29,526 bases of DNA from CAYYNP01 sp964472545 (lineage in GTDB: Bacteria > Planctomycetota > Planctomycetia > Pirellulales > Thermoguttaceae): the NCBI GenBank assembly GCA_964472545.1, contig CAYYNP010000100.1, positions 1 through 29,526 on the forward strand, written 5' to 3'. Shown in pieces: positions 22,909 to 29,526 of the stretch. Below the pieces are notes generated by a model. It did not search any database. It was not told the DNA's origin and saw only the letters and a list, made by a program, of their open reading frames with translations. Position 1 is the stretch's first letter. Each line of letters opens with the position of its first letter. A program made the position numbers and the translations under genes.

Positions 22909-25362
22909 TCATCCGGCGGCCGCGGCAGCCTTTCGCTTCTTGCGGCGACGCCAGAACCAGACGACGCCGACCACGCCGACCAGCAACGTGCCCGCCGCCA
23001 GGCCGACTTGCAGCCAGGCCGACAGCAGCAGGATCTTATTGCGTACCAGGAAGTCGTGGTCTTCCGGCGTTTTGGGGATCTGGCCGGTCATCTCGGCCAC
23101 GTGGTGTAGCAGATTCACCGCCAGCGAGCGATCTGGAATCTCCTGATGGCAAGAGAGGCATACGCCCTGGCGGCTGATGTGGGCACGCTCTTCGTTGTTC
23201 AACGGCCGCGAGCCCTGGAAGTGGTGGCCGACGGTCTGCAGTTGGGTGCCGTCTTCGGTGACGAAGCGCGACCAGTCGGCCGTGAGCCCTGCGACGGCCT
23301 CGATCTGCGTCTTGTGGTTCTCCGGGAGGATGTGCCCGTCGACCGTTTCGAGCTCGACCACCACCGGCACGTTTGGCGGCCGGGTCGGTTTGCTGCCGTC
23401 GATGCCGTGGCCCAGCGCCTTCTGCGAGGCGTGACACGATTCGCAGGTGCGCGCGTCTTTGGTCATCGTGTGCGGATGCAGCGGGCTGATGTCTAACGAG
23501 AGCTGCCCCTCGGGGCCGGACCCTTCGCTCTGCGGCAATGTGCGGAAGATGTGGTTCAGCAAGATCGGTTTTCCATCCGGCCCAATGATGGTGGCCGAGA
23601 CCTGACAGCCGGGGGCTACCGGCGTGATGCGACCCTCGCCGTTGACGCCCATCGCCGGAGCTTCCCAGCGGAGAAAGGACCGCTGCTCCGTGATCGTGCC
23701 GGGGATCATGTTGGCGTAGCCGTCTTCGCCGCGTTCGGCGGGCAACTCGTCTTGGTGCCGATGTCCGGCCCCCAGCCAGTCGAAACACTCCTTGCCGCCG
23801 GAATAGTCGATCTTCACGTGGCAGCCGTAGCACTGCGGAGTCCAGGAGGCGTGACACGTGTAGCATTCCATCTTCTGCATGTGGCCGCGGACCGTCTTCA
23901 TGGCGATCAGCCCCCGCAGATTCTCGAACTCCTCCTCCTGCTCGATCCACTTCAACGGCTTCAGTTCGATGTCTTTGCCGGCGGCCGTGTGTACCATGAC
24001 CTTGTTGCCGACGCGCACGGCATTGGTCAGCGGGTTGCCCCGGGCGGTGATCAGATAGCCGTCCTGCTTGGGGTATTGCATGCCGTCGCGGACGTGCGAG
24101 GTGAGTTCGTCGGCCGTGCCCCGGGCCGGCGCGTCCTCGGGCAGTTGGCCAAACTCGTCCATGAAGCCCAGCGGCAATTCCCAAGGGAACGAGTCCGGTG
24201 TGCCGTGACAATCGCTGCACTCGATCTGCACCGAGGCCAAGTTGGCCGCCGCCAAGAAACCGTCGCCGTGAACGTCGATCGACGTGTGGCAGTCCTGGCA
24301 GGTCATGCCCTTCTGATAGTGAAGGTCTTGGTGCATGGCGATATACTTCTTGGTGTGCAACGGGGGCTGATCGCCGCCGTTTTCATCGTAGGGAGTCTTG
24401 TAGGCGCTTTCCATCAGGCCTTGAAACGAGACGCCGATCCGCTTGCCGCGGTCGTGACAAGTCGTGCAGGTTTCCACGGGAATGCCGGAATACTCGTGGC
24501 CGTGGACGGTGACCTTCGCGTCGCGCGTGCCTTGGATGGTATGGACCAGACTGTGGCCGGGTTCGTCGGGGGGGATGCTCCGATCGCCCCCCTCATAAAA
24601 GCCTTCATTCCCGTAAGGCACGTGACACGAAGAACAGCCCATACCGCGATAGTCGCCCCGTTCCTGTCGCCCTTTCACACCATGATGACATCGCAGGCAC
24701 TGGTTGCGCATGTAGGTGAAGGCTGCCAAGTGGGGTTGCTCGGTCAACTGGCTCGGATCCTTGGGAGCCGGCGGCAGCGCTTCGTGGGCGTCGACGAACA
24801 CGTTCGGCTCGACTGTCCTGAGGTGCTCCATATAGGCTCGATATACCTCCGTGCCCAGCCGCTTCGTCGGATCGTCGGGATTCTCGACGGCGTAGTTACC
24901 CCACTTGTGCTGGTAGCCGGTCAGCGAGCCGAAGGCCCAGGCCGTGCCTTGGATCTTGCCGGCCTCGGTCATCATCAGGCTGTTTCCGAGCACCCGGCGA
25001 TGATCGGGGTGGCAACGTCCACAGGTCTTCTTGTTGATCCACACGCTGCCCGGGTCGGGGTAGAAGGCCTTGCCGGCGTGGGCGGCGTCTTCCTCGACGG
25101 CCTTTGGGTCGCCTCCGTGGCAGACGGTGCATCCTTCCGGATCGTTGGCCGTGCCCTGGGCCCGGATCTCCTCGAGCATTTCCGCGCCTTCCTGGCGGAT
25201 CGGCTCGATCCCTTGGTGACAGCGCAGGCAGCCGACCTCCGCAGTCTGAGAGGGCGCCGGCTGGGAAAATGCCCCTTGGGCGTTGCAGAGCACAACGGCA
25301 GCCGCGACGGCCACCACAAGCACCGCGCTGGGTGCGGTTTTCTTCATTGCGATCTTCTTCAT
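22909..25362 (-). CDS. Exported, membrane-anchored dodecaheme c-type cytochrome
   Basis: Twelve CXXCH heme-binding motifs begin at C45, C78, C114, C222, C243, C299, C355, C382, C500, C511, C640 and C735 of 817 residues. The ATG at 25362 follows AAGGGA by about 7 bases, and the N-terminus is a signal peptide (KKIAMKK then a hydrophobic Ala/Val run to about residue 33). One membrane helix (about 776-804) followed by WRRRKKRK anchors the C-terminus with the heme domain outside the cytoplasm. No CXXCK (NrfA) motif and no obvious hydroxylamine-oxidoreductase signature are seen, so it is probably an electron carrier or an unrecognised oxidoreductase. The gene starts 54 bases after the kinase stop, which suggests one transcript. 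Many free histidines could serve as distal heme ligands. Partner and substrate are unknown. Confidence 0.9.
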   Translation of the reverse strand: MKKIAMKKTAPSAVLVVAVAAAVVLCNAQGAFSQPAPSQTAEVGCLRCHQGIEPIRQEGAEMLEEIRAQGTANDPEGCTVCHGGDPKAVEEDAAHAGKAFYPDPGSVWINKKTCGRCHPDHRRVLGNSLMMTEAGKIQGTAWAFGSLTGYQHKWGNYAVENPDDPTKRLGTEVYRAYMEHLRTVEPNVFVDAHEALPPAPKDPSQLTEQPHLAAFTYMRNQCLRCHHGVKGRQERGDYRGMGCSSCHVPYGNEGFYEGGDRSIPPDEPGHSLVHTIQGTRDAKVTVHGHEYSGIPVETCTTCHDRGKRIGVSFQGLMESAYKTPYDENGGDQPPLHTKKYIAMHQDLHYQKGMTCQDCHTSIDVHGDGFLAAANLASVQIECSDCHGTPDSFPWELPLGFMDEFGQLPEDAPARGTADELTSHVRDGMQYPKQDGYLITARGNPLTNAVRVGNKVMVHTAAGKDIELKPLKWIEQEEEFENLRGLIAMKTVRGHMQKMECYTCHASWTPQCYGCHVKIDYSGGKECFDWLGAGHRHQDELPAERGEDGYANMIPGTITEQRSFLRWEAPAMGVNGEGRITPVAPGCQVSATIIGPDGKPILLNHIFRTLPQSEGSGPEGQLSLDISPLHPHTMTKDARTCESCHASQKALGHGIDGSKPTRPPNVPVVVELETVDGHILPENHKTQIEAVAGLTADWSRFVTEDGTQLQTVGHHFQGSRPLNNEERAHISRQGVCLSCHQEIPDRSLAVNLLHHVAEMTGQIPKTPEDHDFLVRNKILLLSAWLQVGLAAGTLLVGVVGVVWFWRRRKKRKAAAAAG

Positions 25363-25416
25363 CGTTTCGTCCCTTGCGTACAAGGAGCACAGTCGCATGG
25401 GGTACGCCGTCGGTGT

Positions 25417-27711
25417 CTAAGTGCCGTCGAGCGTCTCCGTTAACAGAGGCAGTTCCACGCTCACCCTGGTGCCCTTGCCGGGCGTGGAGTCGATTGTAGC
25501 ACGGCCCTCGAAGAGCCGCGCCCGCTCGCGGATTCCCCGCAGGCCGAAGCGGCTGTGTTCCACGGCGGCAATATCGAACCCGACGCCCCAGTCTTCCACC
25601 ACCACGTAGATCCGGTCGTTTTGCAGCAGCAGGTCCACACGGATCTTATCGGCGCCGCTGTAGCGGCAGGCATTGGTCAGCCCCTCTTGAACGATGCGGA
25701 AAATGGCCGCTTCGAGCGGTCCGGCCAGCCGTCCGCATCGGACGTTGTGGGCGAAGTCGATCGTCACCGATTCGCGATCCTGTGCTTCGTGGATCAGGTA
25801 TTCTACGGCCGATACGATCCCCGATTCGTCGAGAATCGGCGGCCGCAAACCGCTGATCAGGCGCCGGGCTTCGGTCAAGCTGTCGCTCAACAACCGAATT
25901 CCGTCGTCGTAGACCTTGCGGGAGTCGGCCGAAACTCCACCGATCAACTCGCCAAAGGCCTCAAAGGTCATCTGCGCGCCGGCGAGTTGTTGTGCCAGGC
26001 CGTCGTGAATCTCGTAGGCCACCAGGCGCTGCTCGCGCTCCTGCATGTCGAGCAACTGCCGCAGCAAGTGTTGCTCCTTCTGCAGCGCGGTTTCCGACCG
26101 CTTACGCTCGGTGATGTCGGTCACCACACAGACGAACCCCACGACCTCTGCGTGCGGATCGCGCCGGTAGTCCCAGGCAACTTCACAGTCGATCGTGCGG
26201 CCGTCCTGAGTGACGTGTTGGACCTCGTAGGCCCGCGGTTCGGGCTTCTCGGCGAGGGTCCTGCGGACGTCGGCCAGCATTCGGTCGCGGCGACGTCCGG
26301 GGACGATCTCCGTCAGCGGCTTGCCGGCCAACTCTGCGGCGGTGTATCCGAGCATCCGCTCATACGCCGGATTGCAGGCGACCACCTTGACGTCGGCGTC
26401 GATCTCTACAATGCCGTGTGGCGTGGTCTCGAACAGGGTGCGAAAGCGGTTCTCGCTCTCGCGCAGCTCGCGCTCCGTCTGGGTCCGCTCGGCGATCTCG
26501 CGCTGAAGTCGCCGATTGGTCTCTTCCAACTCCGCCGTGCGCTGCTGCACGAGTTCTTCGAGATGGTCCCGATGCCGCGCCAATTCCTCTTCGGCGAGTT
26601 TGCGTTCGGTCACGTCGCGGACGATGCCCCGGGTGCCCACGATCCGGCCGTCTTCCTCGATCACGGTTGAATTGTATTCGACGAAGTGCTCCCGTCCGTC
26701 TTTGTCCACCATCACCGTCCGGGCCGACATCTCGCCGTCGCGGAGCAACTGCTGGAATTCCTCGTACGCAGACTCCTGCAACTCGGCAGGGATGAATGCC
26801 ATGAAGCTCTTGCCCAACGATTCTTCCGGGGTGTGACCGGTGAGGGTCTCGATCGCGGGATTGGCGAAGGTGATCCGCCCCTGGCAATCGAGCGTGTAGA
26901 TGACGTCCTTTTCCTTCTCCACCAGGTCGAAATACCGCTGCTCCATCCGCTTCCGTTCGGTGATGTCGCGCAGCGTGCCGATCATGCCCACCGGAGTGCC
27001 CGTCTCATCCCGCAGAATCGAGTTGTGCATCAGCGTTGGAAACGTGGTTCCGTCGCGCCGAGCGTGCCAGATCTCACCGCTGAATTCGCCCGTCTCCCGG
27101 AGATGTTGGTTGGCGGCGTCGACCTCGGGCATCTGCTCCGGCGTATGGAAGATCGAGAGGTGCTTGCCCTGCAACTCGTCGGAGCGATACCCATGCATTC
27201 CTGCAAAGGCTTCGTTGGTAAACAGCAAGTTTCCCTCGAGATCGACGATGGCGATCCCCTCGCTGCTCTGCTCCACGGCCGAGGAGAGAAATCGCAGCCG
27301 CCGTTCCGCCCGATTCCGCTGGATAATCTGTTTCCACTGCCGCAGCGCGCGCCGTGCAATCCGCGGCATTTCGGCCAGCGTGGTGGCCGACTTGATCACG
27401 TAATCCAGCACCCCCGCCTTGATCGCCTCCACCGCCACCTGCTCGTTGCCGTGACTGGTCATCAACACCACGGGAAACTCGAACTCCTCTTCCCGGGTGG
27501 GAAACAACTCCGTGCTGACGCCGTCGGGCAACAGCAGATCGACAATTAGCAGGTCGGGGGGGCCTTGCGTCAGCCGGGCACGGGCTTCCTTCAGCGAGCC
27601 GGCGACCGTGAGAGCGGCGTCGGCCGCATCGGACTCGAATGCCCGCTGAACGAGTTCCGCGTGCGCAGCGTCGTCTTCTACCAGCAGGATCTCGATACTC
27701 CGCTTACCCAC
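25417..27711 (-). CDS. Hybrid sensor histidine kinase: REC, three PAS domains, NarL-type kinase
   Basis: A soluble 764-residue kinase with no membrane segment. It starts at GTG 27711 with AGGAAGGG just upstream. The N-terminal receiver has acidic pair D13/D14, phosphoacceptor D58 in LLIVDLLLPDG, T85 and K107. PAS domains cover about 139-253, 257-373 and 420-537, each ending in D-I/V-TERK; a coiled coil fills 373-420. The dimerisation/phosphoacceptor helix is of the HisKA_3 (NarX/DegS) type, with H569 in YEIHDGLAQQLAG. The ATPase domain has the N-box EGLTNACRYSGA (N680), DWGVGFD and GLRGIRERA. HisKA_3 kinases normally signal to NarL-type regulators, but none lies in the window. The operon with a 12-heme cytochrome suggests a redox or electron-acceptor signal, possibly sensed by PAS cofactors. 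Confidence 0.93.
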   Translation of the reverse strand: MGKRSIEILLVEDDAAHAELVQRAFESDAADAALTVAGSLKEARARLTQGPPDLLIVDLLLPDGVSTELFPTREEEFEFPVVLMTSHGNEQVAVEAIKAGVLDYVIKSATTLAEMPRIARRALRQWKQIIQRNRAERRLRFLSSAVEQSSEGIAIVDLEGNLLFTNEAFAGMHGYRSDELQGKHLSIFHTPEQMPEVDAANQHLRETGEFSGEIWHARRDGTTFPTLMHNSILRDETGTPVGMIGTLRDITERKRMEQRYFDLVEKEKDVIYTLDCQGRITFANPAIETLTGHTPEESLGKSFMAFIPAELQESAYEEFQQLLRDGEMSARTVMVDKDGREHFVEYNSTVIEEDGRIVGTRGIVRDVTERKLAEEELARHRDHLEELVQQRTAELEETNRRLQREIAERTQTERELRESENRFRTLFETTPHGIVEIDADVKVVACNPAYERMLGYTAAELAGKPLTEIVPGRRRDRMLADVRRTLAEKPEPRAYEVQHVTQDGRTIDCEVAWDYRRDPHAEVVGFVCVVTDITERKRSETALQKEQHLLRQLLDMQEREQRLVAYEIHDGLAQQLAGAQMTFEAFGELIGGVSADSRKVYDDGIRLLSDSLTEARRLISGLRPPILDESGIVSAVEYLIHEAQDRESVTIDFAHNVRCGRLAGPLEAAIFRIVQEGLTNACRYSGADKIRVDLLLQNDRIYVVVEDWGVGFDIAAVEHSRFGLRGIRERARLFEGRATIDSTPGKGTRVSVELPLLTETLDGT

Positions 27712-27741
27712 GGACCCTTCCTCGCGACGGCCGGGCTGAAA

Positions 27742-27811
27742 CGCCTGGGCTGGGAAGCCTGGACTGGTAGGCCAGGACTGGGAAGCCTAGACCGGGACGC
27801 CTGGACTCAGG
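27742..27811. repeat. 14-bp minisatellite upstream of the sensor kinase
   Basis: Five imperfect head-to-tail 14-base units start at 27742, 27756, 27770, 27784 and 27798, with consensus close to AGCCTGGACTGGGA; a partial sixth follows at 27812. It ends 30 bases before the kinase start on its upstream side and lies between the lipoprotein stop (27878) and the kinase, so it sits in the 5' leader or promoter of the kinase operon. Confidence 0.8.
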
Positions 27812-27877
27812 TACCTGGCAGGCCAACAGCGCCGAATGTACCACCCCGATCGTACACTGCCAAGGGGGCCGTACGGT

Positions 27878-29233
27878 TCAGCCGCCGGCGGCCTTGATCG
27901 TGAACTCGATCGAACGCTGCGCGACCTTGTGGCTAATGAGGTCCTCGATCGTCAGTTTCAGCGTATGACGTCCCGAGCGAATATCCTGGGGCATGTAGAG
28001 ACGGAAGAGAATAAAGAAGTCGCGGCGGGCGCTTCGACAGCAATCCTCGTTCACTGCAAGGTCCACGTCGACCAGCGATCGGCCTTGTTCATCGAAGATA
28101 CGATAATTGCTCGCCAGACGGGTCTCGTAGCCCTCGGCGGTCGACTCCGCCGCAAAATTCTCGATTTCGGCGTAAAGCAGCACTTCTTCGCCCGGCACAA
28201 ACTCGTACCTTGAAAACGGCTTCACGCAGCCGAACCCGCGAACGGCCCGGCAGAAAGTCAGATTATCGACGGCCAACCGTGCCAACTCGCCCAGATGGGC
28301 CGTCGCCTCGGCGAGCGTCTGTTTGGCCGCCGCGGCCCGATCCTCCGCATCCGGAATCCGCTGTGTATCCAGCAGACTGTCCAGCGCATAGAGCTGCTTC
28401 GTCCAGTACTGGCTCATCGCCGGATCGACGTCGGGAATCGCCTGCAACGCCTCGTCGCGACGTCCGGCCAATAGGTACAGCAGCCGCAGCCTGGCGTGTG
28501 CGGCTGACCGCCGAGCCGGGTCTTGGGTTGTGTCCGCCGTCTTCGCCAGCGAAACGTGCAAGTCCTCTGCGGCCGCGACTAGATGGCCCTGAAAATCGCC
28601 CGTGATCGGGCCGCCCCATGAAGCCTGAACCACTTCTGCTAAAGCCTCGCCTGCCGCCGCGTTACCCGTCTCGGTATCGCCGGCCGGCCGATCGATCGCC
28701 AACCGTTCGTTCGATTGTGGCCCACTCTGGTGTATCGCCGGCAGGGCACCGCCAGGCAGCGGTGAAGTGGCCGGCGGCGTGCTGCTGCCTCCGGCAAGAG
28801 ACCTCGGCGGTGGGCCGACGGTCGACGCCGCGCCGGATACCTGCCTCTGGGCGGGTAGAATTGGACGTTGTACGCCGCGCCCCGGTTCGACCGGCACGTC
28901 GAGACGCGGACCGGATGCGGCTTGTCCGTCGGGGCCTGAATAGGCGGCCAAGGCGCGAACCTGCCGCACGTACGTTTCCCGCAACGCTGGTGGCATCTGT
29001 TGCCAGTCGGACATGAACTGCCGCTGCGAGGCGGGGTCCATGGGGCCCAGCCGCTGCAGTTCCGCCATCACCTGCCGGGAGTCCGACGTCGACTCTGCCG
29101 CTGCGCTGGGGCCGGCACTACGTGGCGCCGACTTGCCGACCGCCCAGTGCGAAGCCGTGCAGCCGGCCATCAATGCCGTGACACCGGCCGCAAAACCAAT
29201 TAGCGGAGACGACTTGAGCATCGAAGCCCGCAT
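27878..29233 (-). CDS. Lipoprotein of unknown function
   Basis: A 451-residue lipoprotein. The signal peptide ends in the lipobox LMAGC (C25), so it is lipid-modified and outside the cytoplasm. Residues about 30-200 are rich in Pro, Ser, Ala and Gly and look disordered apart from a helical piece (residues 50-100). Residues 200-320 are helical and Ala/Leu-rich, like TPR-type repeats (ARLRLLYLLAGRRDEALQAIP). The C-terminal 130 residues look like a beta-sandwich with FVPGEEVLLYAEIENF and SGRHTLKLTIED. I do not recognise a named family, though the layout is like planctomycete conserved lipoproteins. ATG 29233 and ATG 29221 are both possible starts; neither has a good ribosome site. It is the gene before the sensor kinase, on the same strand. 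Confidence 0.8.
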   Translation of the reverse strand: MRASMLKSSPLIGFAAGVTALMAGCTASHWAVGKSAPRSAGPSAAAESTSDSRQVMAELQRLGPMDPASQRQFMSDWQQMPPALRETYVRQVRALAAYSGPDGQAASGPRLDVPVEPGRGVQRPILPAQRQVSGAASTVGPPPRSLAGGSSTPPATSPLPGGALPAIHQSGPQSNERLAIDRPAGDTETGNAAAGEALAEVVQASWGGPITGDFQGHLVAAAEDLHVSLAKTADTTQDPARRSAAHARLRLLYLLAGRRDEALQAIPDVDPAMSQYWTKQLYALDSLLDTQRIPDAEDRAAAAKQTLAEATAHLGELARLAVDNLTFCRAVRGFGCVKPFSRYEFVPGEEVLLYAEIENFAAESTAEGYETRLASNYRIFDEQGRSLVDVDLAVNEDCCRSARRDFFILFRLYMPQDIRSGRHTLKLTIEDLISHKVAQRSIEFTIKAAGG

Positions 29234-29447
29234 CGAGTTGATGGATTACCACAGAAGAGGGGGGATGATACTCAAAACCCGGACAGCAGACAAGGCGGAA
29301 ATGCGCAAGCTAAGATCGGGTGCTCAGGAAGAATGGGCGACTTCTGCGCGGCAATAGCAGAAGTGCCCCCCAGATCCCCCGAGAAGGACGTTCCGGGGGT
29401 GGCTTAACTGACTCTGGGGCGTCATAGCCCGAACGTGGCGAGGCTTC

Positions 29448-29526
29448 CTAGCGGGCCCGCTTTCGCCGCCAGCGAATCGCCAGCAGCAACACGCCGCCGA
29501 GAAGCATCAGTAGCGTGCTCGGTTCG
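29448..29526 (-). CDS. C-terminal fragment of a PEP-CTERM sorted protein
   Basis: Only the last 25 codons are inside the window; the rest lies past the right edge. The fragment reads EPSTLLMLLGGVLLLAIRW followed by RRKRAR and a TAG stop at 29450-29448. This is the PEP-CTERM tripartite tail: EPST, a hydrophobic helix, then a basic cluster, which is recognised by exosortase for surface sorting. The main domain cannot be judged. Confidence 0.85.
   Translation of the reverse strand, partial: EPSTLLMLLGGVLLLAIRWRRKRAR

Noticed and set aside
23551..25443. A 630-residue open frame antisense to the dodecaheme cytochrome
   Set aside because: Shadow of the cytochrome gene; no motif, and the opposite strand has twelve heme sites and a signal peptide.
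29366..29400. Intrinsic terminator after the PEP-CTERM gene
   Set aside because: CCCCCG/CGGGGG can pair with a 12-base loop, but the stem is only 6 bp and there is no T-tract on the relevant strand.

Overview
The window reads as chromosome from a high-G+C bacterium, most likely a planctomycete (Pirellulales-like). The supports are a PEP-CTERM sorting tail at the right edge, a secreted heparinase-like protein, a proline-rich lipoprotein, a dodecaheme cytochrome paired with a multi-PAS kinase, weak or missing Shine-Dalgarno sites on several genes, and many small palindromic intergenic repeats. The phylum assignment is inference; no rRNA or other phylogenetic marker lies in the window.

Layout. 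1-4236 (+): the 3' part of a very large STAND NTPase with the end of a nucleoside-phosphorylase-like domain, cut by the window edge, probably an anti-phage defence protein. 4278-7591: a divergent pair of sugar-phosphate isomerases, an SIS-type phosphoglucose/phosphomannose isomerase (-) and a classical Pgi (+). 7723-10302 (+): exported heparinase II/III-like protein. 10421-10921 (-): SpoU-family RNA methyltransferase. 11283-11543: tandem array of 33-34 bp palindromic units running up to cysK. 11554-22147 (+): a run of cysK, a giant siroheme reductase/GltD-like/ferredoxin fusion, gltB and gltD; the last three overlap and are surely one operon for sulfur and nitrogen assimilation. 22148-22380: low-complexity sequence with a 10-N gap. 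22381-27711 (-): REC-PAS3-histidine kinase, then a 12-heme membrane cytochrome c, then a small unknown protein. 27878-29233 (-): lipoprotein. 29448-29526 (-): C-terminus of a PEP-CTERM protein.

How it fits together. The fusion protein at 12677-16051 carries its own FAD/NAD(P) module and ferredoxin clusters and could pass electrons from NAD(P)H to siroheme inside one chain. Its product could be sulfide, used by the upstream cysteine synthase, or ammonium, used by the downstream GltBD glutamate synthase. Both siroheme-reductase halves keep a complete cluster-cysteine set, which is unusual. The kinase/cytochrome/small-protein group looks like a membrane redox-sensing or electron-transfer unit of unknown role.

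The best candidates for something undescribed are the double-cluster siroheme fusion, the truncated phosphorylase-STAND protein, a palindromic repeat that has become part of the GltB propeptide, and the kinase-dodecaheme operon.
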